DNA from: DATAOG01 sp963798075
GTDB taxonomy: Bacteria > Pseudomonadota > Alphaproteobacteria > Geminicoccales > Geminicoccaceae
Assembly (NCBI GenBank): GCA_963798075.1
Contig: CAWCRU010000004.1
Coordinates: 1-64,000, forward strand
Length of the DNA: 64,000 bases
Reading direction: 5' to 3'
The notes under the pieces: model-generated
The model's input: only the letters and a program-made list of their open reading frames with translations
Database searches by the model: none
What the model was told of the DNA's origin: nothing
Position numbers and translations under genes: made by a program
Shown here: in pieces, positions 49,249 to 58,666 of the stretch
How the letters are laid out: each line of letters starts with the position of its first letter
Numbering within the stretch: position 1 is the stretch's first letter

Positions 49249-51402
49249 TCAGCCAGAGGCTACGGCCGGCAGGTCCCGGCCTTGGAACAGGACGTGGAAA
49301 TCCTCCGCCGGCAGCGGCGGGCTGATCAGATCGCCCTGCGCCTCGTCGCAACCCAATTGATGCAGCCGCGCGAGCTGGTCCGCGGTCTCCACCCCCTCGG
49401 CCGTGACCTTGAGGCCCAGGCTGTGGCCGAGGTCGATCACGGCGCGCACGATCGCCTCGTCCTGCCCGTCGTGACCGACCTTGTGGACGAAGCTCTGGTC
49501 GATCTTGAGCCGCTGGATCGGCAGCCGCTTGACGTAGGCCAGCGAGGAATAGCCGGTCCCGAAATCGTCGAGCGAGAAATTGACGCCGATCTGGTGCAGC
49601 CGGCGCAGGCTGGTCATCACGATCTCGCTGTCGTCGAGCATCACGCCCTCGGTCAGCTCGATCTCGAGCCAGGCGGGGTCGAGCCCGGTCTCGGCCAGCG
49701 TGTTCTCGATCAGGCTCGTGATGCCGCCCTCGCGAAACTGCACGGGCGACAGATTGACCGAGAGCCGCAGCGGCGGCAGGCCGGCGGCCTGCCACAGGCG
49801 ATGCTGGCGGCAGGCGTGGTCGAGGACGCGCTCGGTCAACGGGCCGATCAGGCCGATGTCCTCGGCGAGCTCGACGAACTCGCTCGGCCGGACCATGCCG
49901 CGACGCGGATGGCGCCAGCGCAGCAGCGCCTCGATGCCGACGATCTGGCCGCTGCGGAGGTCGCGCTGCGGCTGGTAGTGGACCGTGAACTGGTCGGCCG
50001 CGAAGGCCTGGCGCAGCTCGCGCTCGAGCAGCCCGGTGCGGCGCGCCACGAGGTTCATCTGGGGGGCGAAGAAGCAGCTGCCGTTGCGGCCGTTCGACTT
50101 GGCCCGATACATCGCGAGCTCGGCGTTCTTGAGCAGCCGGTCGGCCGCCTGACCATCGGCCGGGAACAGGGTGAGCCCGACGCTGGCGCTGGTGTGGAGC
50201 TCTTCGCCGTTGATCACGAACGGCTGCCCGAAGCTGTCGATCAGACGCCGCGCCAGGGCGCGCGGCTCGTCGGCGGCGCCGACCTCGCTCTGCAGGATCA
50301 CGAACTCGTCGCCCCCGAGGCGGCCGATCGCATCGGTCTCGCGCAGGCAGGCCTGCAGACGCTCGGCCACCGCCTTGAGCAGCAGGTCGCCGCACGGCAG
50401 GCCGAAAGCATCGTTGATCCCCTTGAAGCGATCGAGATCGAGCAACAGCACCGCCGCGACGCTGGCGGCGCGGCGCGCCCGCGCCAGCGCATGGTCGAGG
50501 TACTCGCGAAACAGCGCCCGGTTGGGCAGGCCGGTCAGCGCGTCGTGACCGGCCTGGTGGCGCATCCGCGCCTCGGCCTGCTTGAGCTCGGTAATGTCCA
50601 AAGACACCGTCACCACGTCGGCGACCCGGCCGGCGTCGTCGAGCAGCGGCGACTTGGTGGTCAGCAGGACGTGCTCCTGAGTGGAGACCGGACACGTCAC
50701 CTCCTGCTCGAAGCTCGGCAGGGTCTCGCCGGTCTCGAACACCTTGGCATTGAGCACCAGCTGCCGGGTCGCGTAGGCCTCGCCATGCACCTGCTCGAGG
50801 GTGCGACCCATCGCGCTCGCCGGATCGACCCCGTAGAGCTCCTTATGGGCGCTGTTGATCAGGGTCAGGCGGCCGTTGCGGTCGACCGCGCTGATGGCCG
50901 CCGGCACGGTGTCGATCAGGCGGCGCAGGCGCAGCTCGCTGGCCCGCAGCGCCGCCTCGTGCTGCTCGCTGCTCGACGCGAGCTCGCGGCGCAGGTCGCG
51001 GGCCCGTTGCTCCAGGAGCCTCTGTTGCTTGCGCAGGGTCAGAAGATTGCGCGCCCGGGCGCGGAACTCGACATGATCGACCGGGCTCAGCAGAAAGTCG
51101 GTCGCCCCGGCTTCCAGCGCCTGATAGCAATAGCTGCGGTCTTCGTAGACCGTGACCACGACCACCGGCACGTCGACCGCGCCGGGCAAGGCGCGAAAGG
51201 CGCGGACGAAATCGGCGCCGTCCATCCCGGGCATCTTGTAGTCGGTGATCACCAGATCCGGCAGCAGGCCCGACGCCGAATCGAGAGCCGCCTGCGGGCT
51301 AGCAAATGCCTTGACCCGGACCCCCTCCTCGACCGAGGCCGCCAACCGGGTAAGTATGTTCCGATTGGTGACCCGATCATCAATGACTACGACATTGGGC
51401 AT
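49249..51402 (-). CDS. REC-PAS-GGDEF-EAL response regulator (c-di-GMP turnover)
   Basis: A 717-residue protein. Residues 1-120 are a receiver with phospho-acceptor Asp54 in LVITDYKMPGMDG. A coiled linker (120-155) and a PAS domain (about 155-275) follow, then a GGDEF diguanylate cyclase (DALTGLPNRALF, RLGGDEFVIL: signature intact) and an EAL phosphodiesterase (GIEALLRWRHP, DDFGTGYSSLAYVKRLP, AEGVET: catalytic residues present). It lies 85 nt upstream of the rpfC-like gene on the same strand, the position of rpfG in xanthomonads, whose output is HD-GYP. PAS-GGDEF-EAL is also the domain set of RpfR, the DSF receptor of Burkholderia. The net activity, synthesis or breakdown, cannot be told from sequence. 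Confidence 0.9.
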   Translation of the reverse strand: MPNVVVIDDRVTNRNILTRLAASVEEGVRVKAFASPQAALDSASGLLPDLVITDYKMPGMDGADFVRAFRALPGAVDVPVVVVTVYEDRSYCYQALEAGATDFLLSPVDHVEFRARARNLLTLRKQQRLLEQRARDLRRELASSSEQHEAALRASELRLRRLIDTVPAAISAVDRNGRLTLINSAHKELYGVDPASAMGRTLEQVHGEAYATRQLVLNAKVFETGETLPSFEQEVTCPVSTQEHVLLTTKSPLLDDAGRVADVVTVSLDITELKQAEARMRHQAGHDALTGLPNRALFREYLDHALARARRAASVAAVLLLDLDRFKGINDAFGLPCGDLLLKAVAERLQACLRETDAIGRLGGDEFVILQSEVGAADEPRALARRLIDSFGQPFVINGEELHTSASVGLTLFPADGQAADRLLKNAELAMYRAKSNGRNGSCFFAPQMNLVARRTGLLERELRQAFAADQFTVHYQPQRDLRSGQIVGIEALLRWRHPRRGMVRPSEFVELAEDIGLIGPLTERVLDHACRQHRLWQAAGLPPLRLSVNLSPVQFREGGITSLIENTLAETGLDPAWLEIELTEGVMLDDSEIVMTSLRRLHQIGVNFSLDDFGTGYSSLAYVKRLPIQRLKIDQSFVHKVGHDGQDEAIVRAVIDLGHSLGLKVTAEGVETADQLARLHQLGCDEAQGDLISPPLPAEDFHVLFQGRDLPAVASG

Positions 51403-52272
51403 CGTAAAGGAGAACTCGACGACCGGTCACGCGCGACTGAACATGAACGGAGTTGACCCACTGCCGCCCTCCTTAGCCGAGGGCCGATTGTTCATCAAGC
51501 AAAAGGTGAAAAGGCTGCCGATGCATTAACACCAGAGGTTAGGTTCGGCGAGGCCCACTTCGCGGCGCGGGCGAGCGTGCGCCGGCCCCCTCGCGGTCGC
51601 AACCGGGCCGAGACCATAGCCCTGGCCGCTGGCCGGGTCTTCCCCGGACCCGCCCGGCGCTTCGGTTGCGGGGGCCCGCCGCAGCCCCGCGCGGCGGTTC
51701 CTGGTGCAGGCCCACTTCTTTGGCGGCCGGTCCGGCGACCGATCGAGCGGCCGGCATCGCCGACCATCCAACATCCGACCCGACCGGGCGCCACCCCGGC
51801 GGTCGATCCGGCGGTCGCCGGTCGCGGCATCACACCCTGAGGTTGGACCGATCGGCTTCCGCGGCCGCCGCCGCTTAGGGGAGCGGGACGCAAGGTCCGT
51901 ACCGCCGGCGCGCCCCCAGCCCCGGGCAGGCTTCCGCCTGGCGACCAGCGGTGCCGACGCCTGGACCGGACCGGCCGGACCGGACCGCAGCCAGCGAGCC
52001 AGCCGGCTCCCGCCCGTCCCGGTACCGACACCGGGCGCCGCGCAAAGCTGCTGGGGGGCCGTCCGCAAGGACGACCCCCCGAGGGTCCCATCTCATCAGT
52101 CAAACGCTGGCCATGCCGTGGAGTCACCCGTTGCACCAACCAACGTTGCGCGTAGTCTCAACGTTTCCGAAATGTTCGTCAAGAGAAATATCGCCTCATA
52201 GTTGAACCTTCTGTGCGATTGGCTTTCCTGCCGCGCTAGGCTAGGTGGAGGGGCCTTTTGGGGGATGTTGGT
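51403..52272. other. 870-base region without a recognisable gene
   Basis: Between the divergently transcribed GGDEF-EAL and FIST genes. The centre (about 51540-52080) is GC-rich with many short GGACCGG/CCGGTCC-like repeats (for example around 51960-51985). No frame shows recognisable protein similarity. The right end (52100-52230) is less GC-rich and should contain the FIST gene promoter; the left end near 51403-51540 that of the rpf operon. Confidence 0.45.
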
Positions 52273-53391
52273 ATGGAGGTCTTCCGGGCGGCCCAGGGGC
52301 GCGGCACCGACTGGCACCGCGCCTGCCGGGGCTGCATCCAGGGCCTGGCCGATCTGCCGGCGAGCGCCAATCTCGGCTTCGTCTACGCCAGCGATCCGTT
52401 GGCCGAGGCCCTCGATCTGATCGTCGCCCGGCTGAGCGAAGCGACCGGGGTGCGCGACTGGGTCGGGACCGGCGGCGCCGGCGTCTGCGGCAGCGGCCGC
52501 GAATACATGGGCAGCGGCGCGATCGTGGCCCTGGTCGCGAGCCTGCCCGAGCAGAGCTTCCAGCTGTTCGACGGCCTGCGCGACGGGCGCGCCGACCTCG
52601 ACCCCCGGCTCGCCGACGGGGCCACGGGCGGCGTCGGCCGCTTTGGCGTGGTCCACGGCGATCCTCGCCATGGCGGCGCCGCGGAGACCATCGCCCGCCT
52701 CAGCGAGGGCATGGACGCGTTTCTGGTCGGCGGCTTGTCCTCGGCCAACGGCTCGCCGCTCCAGATCGCCGGCCGGCCGACCGAGGGCGGGGTCTCGGGC
52801 GTCCTGATGAGCGCCGGCGTGCCGCTGATCACCGGCCTCTCGCAGGGCTGCACGCCGATCGGCCCGGTGCACGAGGTCAGCGCCAGCCAGGGGCCCTGGG
52901 TGCTGGCGATCGACGGCCGGCCCGCCGTCGCGGTCCTCGAGGCCGAGATCGGCGAGGTCCTGGCGCGCAAGCCGCAGCGGATCGGCGGCTACATCCACGC
53001 GGCGACGCCGCTTGCCGGCTCCGATCGCGCCGACTACGTGGTCCGCCCGCTGCTCGCGATCGACGCCCGCCGCCAGATGATCGCGCTCGGCGCCGACCTC
53101 AGGCGCGGCGACCCCTTGCTGTTCGTCAAGCGCGACGGCAGCGCCGCCCAGGCCGATCTGCGCCGGATGCTGGACGACCTGCGCACGCGGCTCGACGGCC
53201 GGCGCATCCGGGGTGCCCTCTATCATACCTGCGTCGCCCGCGGCGCCCACATGTTCGGCCCCGACTCGGCCGAGCTCAAGATGATCGAGGCGGCGCTCGG
53301 ACCGCTGCCGCTCGCCGGCTTCTTCACCAACGGCGAGATCTACCACGACCGCCTCTATGGCTATACCGGCGTGCTGACCCTGTTCCTCTAG
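52273..53391 (+). CDS. FIST N/C-domain sensory protein
   Basis: A 372-residue soluble protein of the FIST family, thought to sense small ligands such as amino acids. The N-terminal domain has LGFVYASDPLAEALDLIVARL and VGTGGAGVCGSGREY; the C-terminal domain has GGYIHAATPL, YVVRPLLAIDA and the conserved ending LPLAGFFTNGEIYHDRLYGYTGVLTLF. The start is the ATG at 52273 (MEVFRAAQGRG). FIST domains are often linked to chemotaxis or c-di-GMP proteins; here it stands alone, but divergent from the GGDEF-EAL gene, so a link is possible (inference). Confidence 0.85.
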   Translation: MEVFRAAQGRGTDWHRACRGCIQGLADLPASANLGFVYASDPLAEALDLIVARLSEATGVRDWVGTGGAGVCGSGREYMGSGAIVALVASLPEQSFQLFDGLRDGRADLDPRLADGATGGVGRFGVVHGDPRHGGAAETIARLSEGMDAFLVGGLSSANGSPLQIAGRPTEGGVSGVLMSAGVPLITGLSQGCTPIGPVHEVSASQGPWVLAIDGRPAVAVLEAEIGEVLARKPQRIGGYIHAATPLAGSDRADYVVRPLLAIDARRQMIALGADLRRGDPLLFVKRDGSAAQADLRRMLDDLRTRLDGRRIRGALYHTCVARGAHMFGPDSAELKMIEAALGPLPLAGFFTNGEIYHDRLYGYTGVLTLFL

Positions 53392-53461
53392 CCCGGCGGG
53401 GCCGCCGCGGCCGCCCTCCTTGGACGTCCTTGGCCCTCCTTGGACTGCCCTCTCGACAGAA

Positions 53462-53899
53462 ATGACCTCGCCCCGTGAATTTCCACCGCGGCCGCTGGTC
53501 GGCGTCGGCGTCGTGGTCTGGCATGGCGAGCGCGTCCTCCTGATCCGACGCGGCAAGCCCCCGCGCGTCGGCCATTGGAGCCTGCCGGGCGGCGCCCAGA
53601 AGCTGGGCGAGACGGTCGCCGAGGCGGCAAGGCGGGAGGTTCGGGAGGAGACCGGCCTTGCGGTCGCGGTCGGCGAGGTGCTGGCGGTGGTCGATCTCAT
53701 CGAGCGCGACGGCGAGCGCGTCCGCTACCATTACACGCTCATCGACTTCAGCGCCGAGGCCGAGGGACCCGAACTCCGCCCGGGCGGCGATGCCGCCGAC
53801 GCCCGCTGGTTCAGCCTCGACCAGATCGCCGGGCTCGGCCTCTGGTCGGAGACGCTGCGCATCATCGAGCTCGCGAGGGGCGGGCGCGCGGCCCCCTGA
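53462..53899 (+). CDS. Nudix hydrolase
   Basis: A 145-residue hydrolase of nucleoside diphosphates linked to another moiety. The Nudix box GGAQKLGETVAEAARREVREETGL fits Gx5Ex7REUxEExGU with all catalytic Glu present (about residues 42-65). Before it lies VGVGVVVWHGERVLLIRRGKPP, after it a strand-rich C-terminus with DARWFSLDQI. The start is the ATG at 53462 (MTSPREFPP). The substrate class (ADP-ribose, mutT-like or other) cannot be set from the sequence. It precedes the CorA remnant by a few bases. Confidence 0.9.
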   Translation: MTSPREFPPRPLVGVGVVVWHGERVLLIRRGKPPRVGHWSLPGGAQKLGETVAEAARREVREETGLAVAVGEVLAVVDLIERDGERVRYHYTLIDFSAEAEGPELRPGGDAADARWFSLDQIAGLGLWSETLRIIELARGGRAAP

Positions 53900-53907
53900 C
53901 GCCGGGC

Positions 53908-54203
53908 CCTCGGCGCCGCTTCGAGGGCGACATCGTCCCGATCCAGCAGCAGGCCAGGCTGCTGCGGGGACGAGATCCAACTCGCGGACCGCCGGCCGGG
54001 TCGACCGACAGCTCTACGTGCTGTCGGTGATCACGTCCTTGTTCCTGCCGCCCGGCGTGACCGCCGGCATCTTCGGCATGAACCTGGCCGGACTGCCGTT
54101 CATCGACAGCCCGTCCGGCTTCCTGGTCGCGATGCTGCTGATCGCGGCATCGCCGGCGCTCGTCTATCTCGCCCTTTGGCTCAGCGGCGCGCTCCGCCCG
54201 TGA
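53908..54203 (+). pseudogene. C-terminal remnant of a CorA/ZntB-family metal transporter
   Basis: About 95 residues resembling the end of CorA-family channels: RRFEGDIVPIQQQARLLR, the linker to RQLYVLSVITSLFLPPGV (TM1), the hallmark GMN in GIFGMNLAGLPF, and a second helix AMLLIAASPALVYLALWLSG ending at the stop at 54203. The whole cytoplasmic N-terminal domain (about 230 residues) is missing, because the Nudix gene ends directly before it. Two further single-base shifts (near 53970 and 53994) are needed to read it through. A truncated relic, presumably non-functional. Confidence 0.7.
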
Positions 54204-54214
54204 GGGACGCCCCG

Positions 54215-54637
54215 CTAGTGGCGGGCCTCGCCGTCGCTCAGCACGCGGGCCAGATGACAGAGCGCCTCCTGGTGCTTGCGGCTCTTGATCGCGGCGAAGT
54301 TGCGCGCCAGCTCGAGGAGCATGCGTTGCTGCGGCATCAGCTCCTGATTGCGGGTGGCGCTGCTGCCCGGCTCGACGTCCTCGAAGAAATGGCTGATCTC
54401 GACCCCCAGCGCCCGGGCAATCTGGTAGAGCCGGCCGGCCGAGATGCGATTGATGCCGGTCTCGTATTTGTGCGCCTGCTGGTAGGTGACGCCGATCAGC
54501 TCGGCCATCTGCTGCTGGGTCAGGCCGAGCATGATGCGCCGTTGGCGGATGCGCAGACTGACGAACCGGTCGACGTCGAGGGCCCGACTTCGGCCGCCGA
54601 CCCCGCGACTGGCTACTTTGCTGGCAAGTTGGGTCAT
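54215..54637 (-). CDS. XRE-family HTH transcriptional regulator
   Basis: A 140-residue Cro/C1-type regulator. The helix-turn-helix lies at about residues 32-85: RIRQRRIMLGLTQQQMAELI, VTYQQAHKYETGINRISAGR, LYQIARALGV. It is followed by SHFFEDVEP and a helical C-terminus (QQRMLLELARNFAAIKSRK). This exact style is common and usually multicopy in Alphaproteobacteria. The start is the ATG at 54637 (MTQLASKVASRG); the frame is open further upstream without similarity. Target genes are not evident. It is convergent with the CorA remnant. Confidence 0.88.
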   Translation of the reverse strand: MTQLASKVASRGVGGRSRALDVDRFVSLRIRQRRIMLGLTQQQMAELIGVTYQQAHKYETGINRISAGRLYQIARALGVEISHFFEDVEPGSSATRNQELMPQQRMLLELARNFAAIKSRKHQEALCHLARVLSDGEARH

Positions 54638-55089
54638 TGTCGGTGCGACTCCACGGCATGGGCGAACGGGTTTCCCGTTCAACGTGAATTTCGGATGCGA
54701 TGGGACTACGCGAGGTAAAATACGCCCACTCGAAACCACTGCGCTAGAGAAAAATGTGGCGGGCGCGCCACGCCGCGCCGACCGGCGGCGAGGGCGGTCC
54801 GAAATTACAATCTGGCAAAGTGGTATCGATCCTCGCAAGTGATTGCACGATCAGGGGAAGCGCTGGTCGGCCGGGATCGTCATGGGCCATGCGAGGAGGC
54901 GATTCGAGCCCGCAGGCGAATACAACCGATAGGGGAAAGTCTCTTTTATGCACAGGCTGTTGATGACCGTTCATCGCCCACTACGCGAACTTCGCGGCGC
55001 CAGACGCCTGCCAACCGGAAAAACACGAACCTGCGACCTAATGTCGCCGCGCCGGCGCGGCCCCGTCGCGGCGGGCGCGCGGCGCCCGC
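54638..55089. other. Intergenic region upstream of the XRE gene
   Basis: 450 bases between the XRE start and the end of the acylase gene. The stretch 54700-54960 is less GC-rich than the surroundings and probably carries the XRE promoter. No gene, repeat or clear terminator was recognised. Confidence 0.4.
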
Positions 55090-57432
55090 TCAATCCGCGG
55101 GCAGGAGCCGCAGGCGCCCGATCGCGCCCTTGTCGTAGGCGTCGCTGCGCCGGGTCATCGGCAGGCTCAGGCCGGCCGCCCAGAGCCGCGTGAGATCGCG
55201 ATAGTGGCTGGACAGAGGGTTGCCCGACTGGCCGGTCGCGGCGATCCAGCGCGAGCGGTCGAGGTCGGCCAGATCGTAGAGCCCGCGATAGCTGGCGGCA
55301 TGCGTGCTGGCGAACGGCCGCCGCTCGTCGCGGGGCGCGAAGTGGCCGACGTCCACCGTGGTGTCGCCGCCGCCGCTCGGCGTCTCGATGTCGAACAGCC
55401 GCTCGAGCAGCGGCTGATCGCCGAAGATCGCGTGCGCCATGCGCGCCGGATGCGCCTCGCCCCAGCGCCAGTCCGCCTGGTCCCTGCCGTAGCGCCGCGC
55501 GAGGTCGGCCAGCGCCAGATCGAGCGCCCGGCTCGCGAGCTCGGCGCAGGTCTCGACCGCCGGCGTCGTCACGTCGTCGCACCAGACCGGCCGCCGCTTC
55601 AGGATCTGCTCCATGAACCGCGGCCGGACGCCCCAGAAGGACCCGAACAGGGGGCCGAGCTCGTCGGCCTGGATCAGGCGCGAGAGCTCGCGGTACCAGG
55701 CCGCGAACAGCAGCGGCGCGCGGCCGTCCGCCCGCATCACCCGGTCCCAGGACCGTGAGCTCGCGGACCGCCGCGGCCGCGGCCGGGCTCAGGGGCGGGG
55801 CCGCGAGCAGGATCGGCAGCAGATCCACCGCCAAGAGCGATCGCTGGTCGGCCTGGATCGCCGCGAAGGCCGCGAGGTCGTCACCGCCGCCCGCGAGCAG
55901 CTCGGCCAGCCGGCGCGCCCGATAGGGCGCTTCCCAATCGGCGGCCAGAAGGTAGGGGTAGCCATCCGGCACGATCTTGTTGTTGGCGTTGAAGAACAGG
56001 CCATCCTTCGGATCCAGCGCCCGCGGCAGCGCGTCGAACGGGACCCAGCCCTGCCAGTCGTAGTCCCCGCTCCAGCCCGGAACCGGCCAGCGGCCATCGC
56101 CCCGGCGGCGGACCGGCACCCGCCCGGGCGCGATGAAGCCAATGTGGCCCGCGGTGTCGGCGTAGAGGATGTTCTGCATCGGCGCGCCAACCGCCCGCGT
56201 CGCCTCGACGAAGCCCGGCCAGTCCCGCGCCCGGCCCAGCGCCAGCAGCGCATCGGCCGTGCGGTCGTCCTCGGCGAGCCCGGTCCAGGCGAGCGCCAGC
56301 ACGCGGTCGCTGCCGAAGGTGGTCGCCGCGTCCGCCATCAGATCCGAGAGCACGGGCCCGTGGCGGGTCTCGCGCACGGCAATGGTGACGGGCGGCGCCC
56401 CCTTGACCCGGATGACCTCGTCGCGGACCGCGAACGGCGCCGAGCCTTGCGGCGTCAGATAGCGTCCGGGATCGGCGGGGTCGAGCCGCTCGATGAACAG
56501 GTCCTCGACGTCGGCGCCGGTATTGGTGAGCCCCCAGGCCACCGTTCCGTTGTGGCCGAGCACGATCGCCGGCACGCCCGGGAGGCTGGCGCCGATCAGC
56601 TCGAGCTCGGGCGTCTTCAGATGGGCAAGGTACCAGACCCCGGGCGCCTGCAGCGCGAGGTGGGGATCGTTCGCGAGCAAGGGCGCCCCGGACCGCGTCC
56701 GGCTGCCGGCCACCACCCAGGCATTCGAGCCGTCGCGCGCGATCGCCGCCGGCAGGACCGCCGCCAGCGCCTCGAGCCCGAGGCCTTGCGTGAGCCCGGC
56801 CAGCGTGATCGGCGCGCCTTGCGGATAGTCCGGCCAGATGTCGGCGATCTGCTGGTCCGAAAGCCGCGTGCTGAGCCGCGCCCGCAACAGCTCGTCCGGA
56901 TAGTTGGTGCCGAGGTCGAGCGCCATCACGCGCAGCCAGACCAGGCTGTCGGCGGGCGTCCAGGGCTCGATCGCATGGTGGCCGAGGATCAGGAACTCGG
57001 GCGGCAGCGGCCCGCTCCGGGTCGCAAGATAGGCGTTGACGCCCGCGGCATAGGCCTCGAGCCAGGCGCGCGTCGCCGGCGCCAGATGCGCAAGGCTCGC
57101 GGCCGCCCGGCGGTAGAGCCCGAGCGTGCGCATGAAGCGATCGGTCGGCAGCGCCGCAGCCCCCACGACCTCGGCCAGCCGCCCGGCCCCGACCCGCCTT
57201 TGAAACTCCATCTGCCAGAGCCGGTCCTGGGCGTGCACGAAGCCGAGCGCGAAGGTCGCATCCTCGAAGCTCTCGCCTCGAAGTGCGGGATCGCCCACCG
57301 GTCGCGCACGACCGTGACCGGCGCCCTCAGCCCCGCAACCCGGATTTCCCCATTCACCTGCGGCAGCGACTGCCGCAGCCACAGATAGCCGCCGCCCGCG
57401 CCGAGCGCGACCAGCCCGACAAGGCCCAGCAA
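55090..57432 (-). CDS. Penicillin acylase family (Ntn) hydrolase, two frameshifts
   Basis: A self-processing N-terminal-nucleophile amidase; the family includes penicillin G acylase and acyl-homoserine-lactone acylases. A membrane or signal segment (LLGLVGLVALGAGGGYLWL) is followed by APVTVVRDRWAIPHFEA, then ESFEDATFALGFVHAQDRLWQMEFQRR (alpha subunit). The beta-subunit nucleophile is Ser in RDGSNAWVVAGS, then ANDPHLAL. Two breaks: near 57275 one base is missing (HFEA to ESFEDA), and near 55748 one is extra (RELTSWDRVMRADG after mending). Both corrected give 780 residues. The start is taken as TTG at 57432 but is uncertain. It follows a HAD phosphatase on the same strand. Substrate is unknown. 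Confidence 0.78.
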
Positions 57433-57467
57433 GCCCGACGCCGAGCCAGCGGCCGAGACGGCGCAAG

Positions 57468-58100
57468 TCAGCCCTGCCCGCTCAAGGCCCCGCGGCGAAC
57501 GAGATCCCGACGCAGCCGGTCCGGTCCCTGGAAATGGGCGGCATCGAAGCCGAGCGCCGCCGCCGCCGCGACGTTGCCGGCGTTGTCGTCGATATAGATG
57601 CAGTCCGCGGCCGCTCGCCCGATGCTCTCGAGCAGGAGCAGGAAAATCCGCGGATCGGGCTTGATCAGGCCGACCTCGCCCGAGACCAGGATGCTCTCGA
57701 AATGCTCGAGGAAATCGTAGCGCTCGCGCGCGATCGGGAATTTCTCGACCGACCAGTTGGTGAGCGCGTGCAGCTCGAAGCCGGCCTGCTTCAGCTCTTC
57801 GAGGATCTTGACGCTGCCCGGGATCGGGCCCGCCAGCATCTCGTGCCAGCGGTGGTGATAGGCCTCGATCAGCGCGCGCTCGCCGGGATGGCGGGCGGCC
57901 GCCTCCTCGATCGCCGCGGCGAAGCTGCGGCCGCGGTCCTGCTCCTCGTTCCAGCTCGGATGGCAGACCTCGGCCAGGAAGCGCTCGATCGCGGCCTCCT
58001 CCGCGATCAGCTTCCGATAGAGATAGCGCGGGTTCCAGTCGATCAGCACGCCGCCCAGATCGAACACCACCACCTGCTGCGCTTGCGCCGAGCTCGGCAT
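57468..58100 (-). CDS. HAD-superfamily hydrolase (subfamily IA)
   Basis: A 210-residue phosphatase-like HAD protein. Motif I FDLGGVLIDW has Gly in place of the second Asp (DxG instead of DxD), as in YihX-like and haloacid-dehalogenase-like members. A helical cap follows with HPSWNEEQDRGR, motif II LTNWSVEKF, Lys in GLIKPDPRIF and motif IV YIDDNAGNV. The start is the ATG at 58100. The loss of the second Asp is usual in this branch, many of which act on sugar phosphates or have epoxide/dehalogenase relatives. The acylase gene begins within about 35 nt of its stop, so an operon is likely. Confidence 0.85.
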   Translation of the reverse strand: MPSSAQAQQVVVFDLGGVLIDWNPRYLYRKLIAEEAAIERFLAEVCHPSWNEEQDRGRSFAAAIEEAAARHPGERALIEAYHHRWHEMLAGPIPGSVKILEELKQAGFELHALTNWSVEKFPIARERYDFLEHFESILVSGEVGLIKPDPRIFLLLLESIGRAAADCIYIDDNAGNVAAAAALGFDAAHFQGPDRLRRDLVRRGALSGQG

Positions 58101-58210
58101 CGGGGCTCACCTCTTCGATCGTTCCCGCGTTGACAGGGCCGCCTTGCGGCTGAGATCCTCTGGCCGAACCCGGGCACCCTTGTCCAGCCCCTCTCTTGGC
58201 GCCGGCGCGC

Positions 58211-58666
58211 ATGAGCGACTTCGAGCCGCAGAACCCCGACTACGCCGCAAAGGTCCGCGCGAGCTTCGCAAGGCAAGGCCTGATGCGAGCCCTCGGCATC
58301 GAGCTCGCCGCGGTCGGCCCCGGGACCTGCGTCCTCGAAGCCTCCGCGCATCCGGGGCTGACCCAGCAGCAGGGCCTGTTCCACGGCGCCCTGATCGGCG
58401 CGATGCTCGATTGCGCCGGCGGCTATGCCGCCTACAGCCTGATGCCGGCCGGCACCGACGTCCTGACCACCGAGTACAAGGTCAACTTCGTCGCCGCCGC
58501 AGAGGGCGAGCGCCTGATCGCGCGCGGCCGGGTGATCAAGCCCGGCCGGACTCTCACCGTCGCCATGGCCGAGGCTTTCTGCCGCCGGGACGGCGCCCAG
58601 ACCCTGTGCGCGGTGCTGCTGTCCTCGCTGATCTGTGTTCCGGCCAAGGCCCCCGTCCGCCCATGA
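58211..58666 (+). CDS. PaaI-type hotdog thioesterase
   Basis: A 151-residue hotdog-fold acyl-CoA thioesterase. QGLFHGALIGAMLDCAGGYAA at about residues 58-78 is the PaaI signature containing the HG turn and the catalytic Asp/Glu position. TTEYKVNFVAAAEGERLIARG and TVAMAEAFCRRDG are the later strands. The start is the ATG at 58211 (MSDFEPQNPDY). Its stop overlaps the start of the aminotransferase (ATGA at 58663-58666), so they are co-translated. Substrate is unknown; aryl- or medium-chain acyl-CoA is usual. Confidence 0.88.
   Translation: MSDFEPQNPDYAAKVRASFARQGLMRALGIELAAVGPGTCVLEASAHPGLTQQQGLFHGALIGAMLDCAGGYAAYSLMPAGTDVLTTEYKVNFVAAAEGERLIARGRVIKPGRTLTVAMAEAFCRRDGAQTLCAVLLSSLICVPAKAPVRP

Noticed and set aside
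49249..51402. RpfG
   Set aside because: It has a receiver domain but GGDEF-EAL rather than HD-GYP output, so the name was not used.
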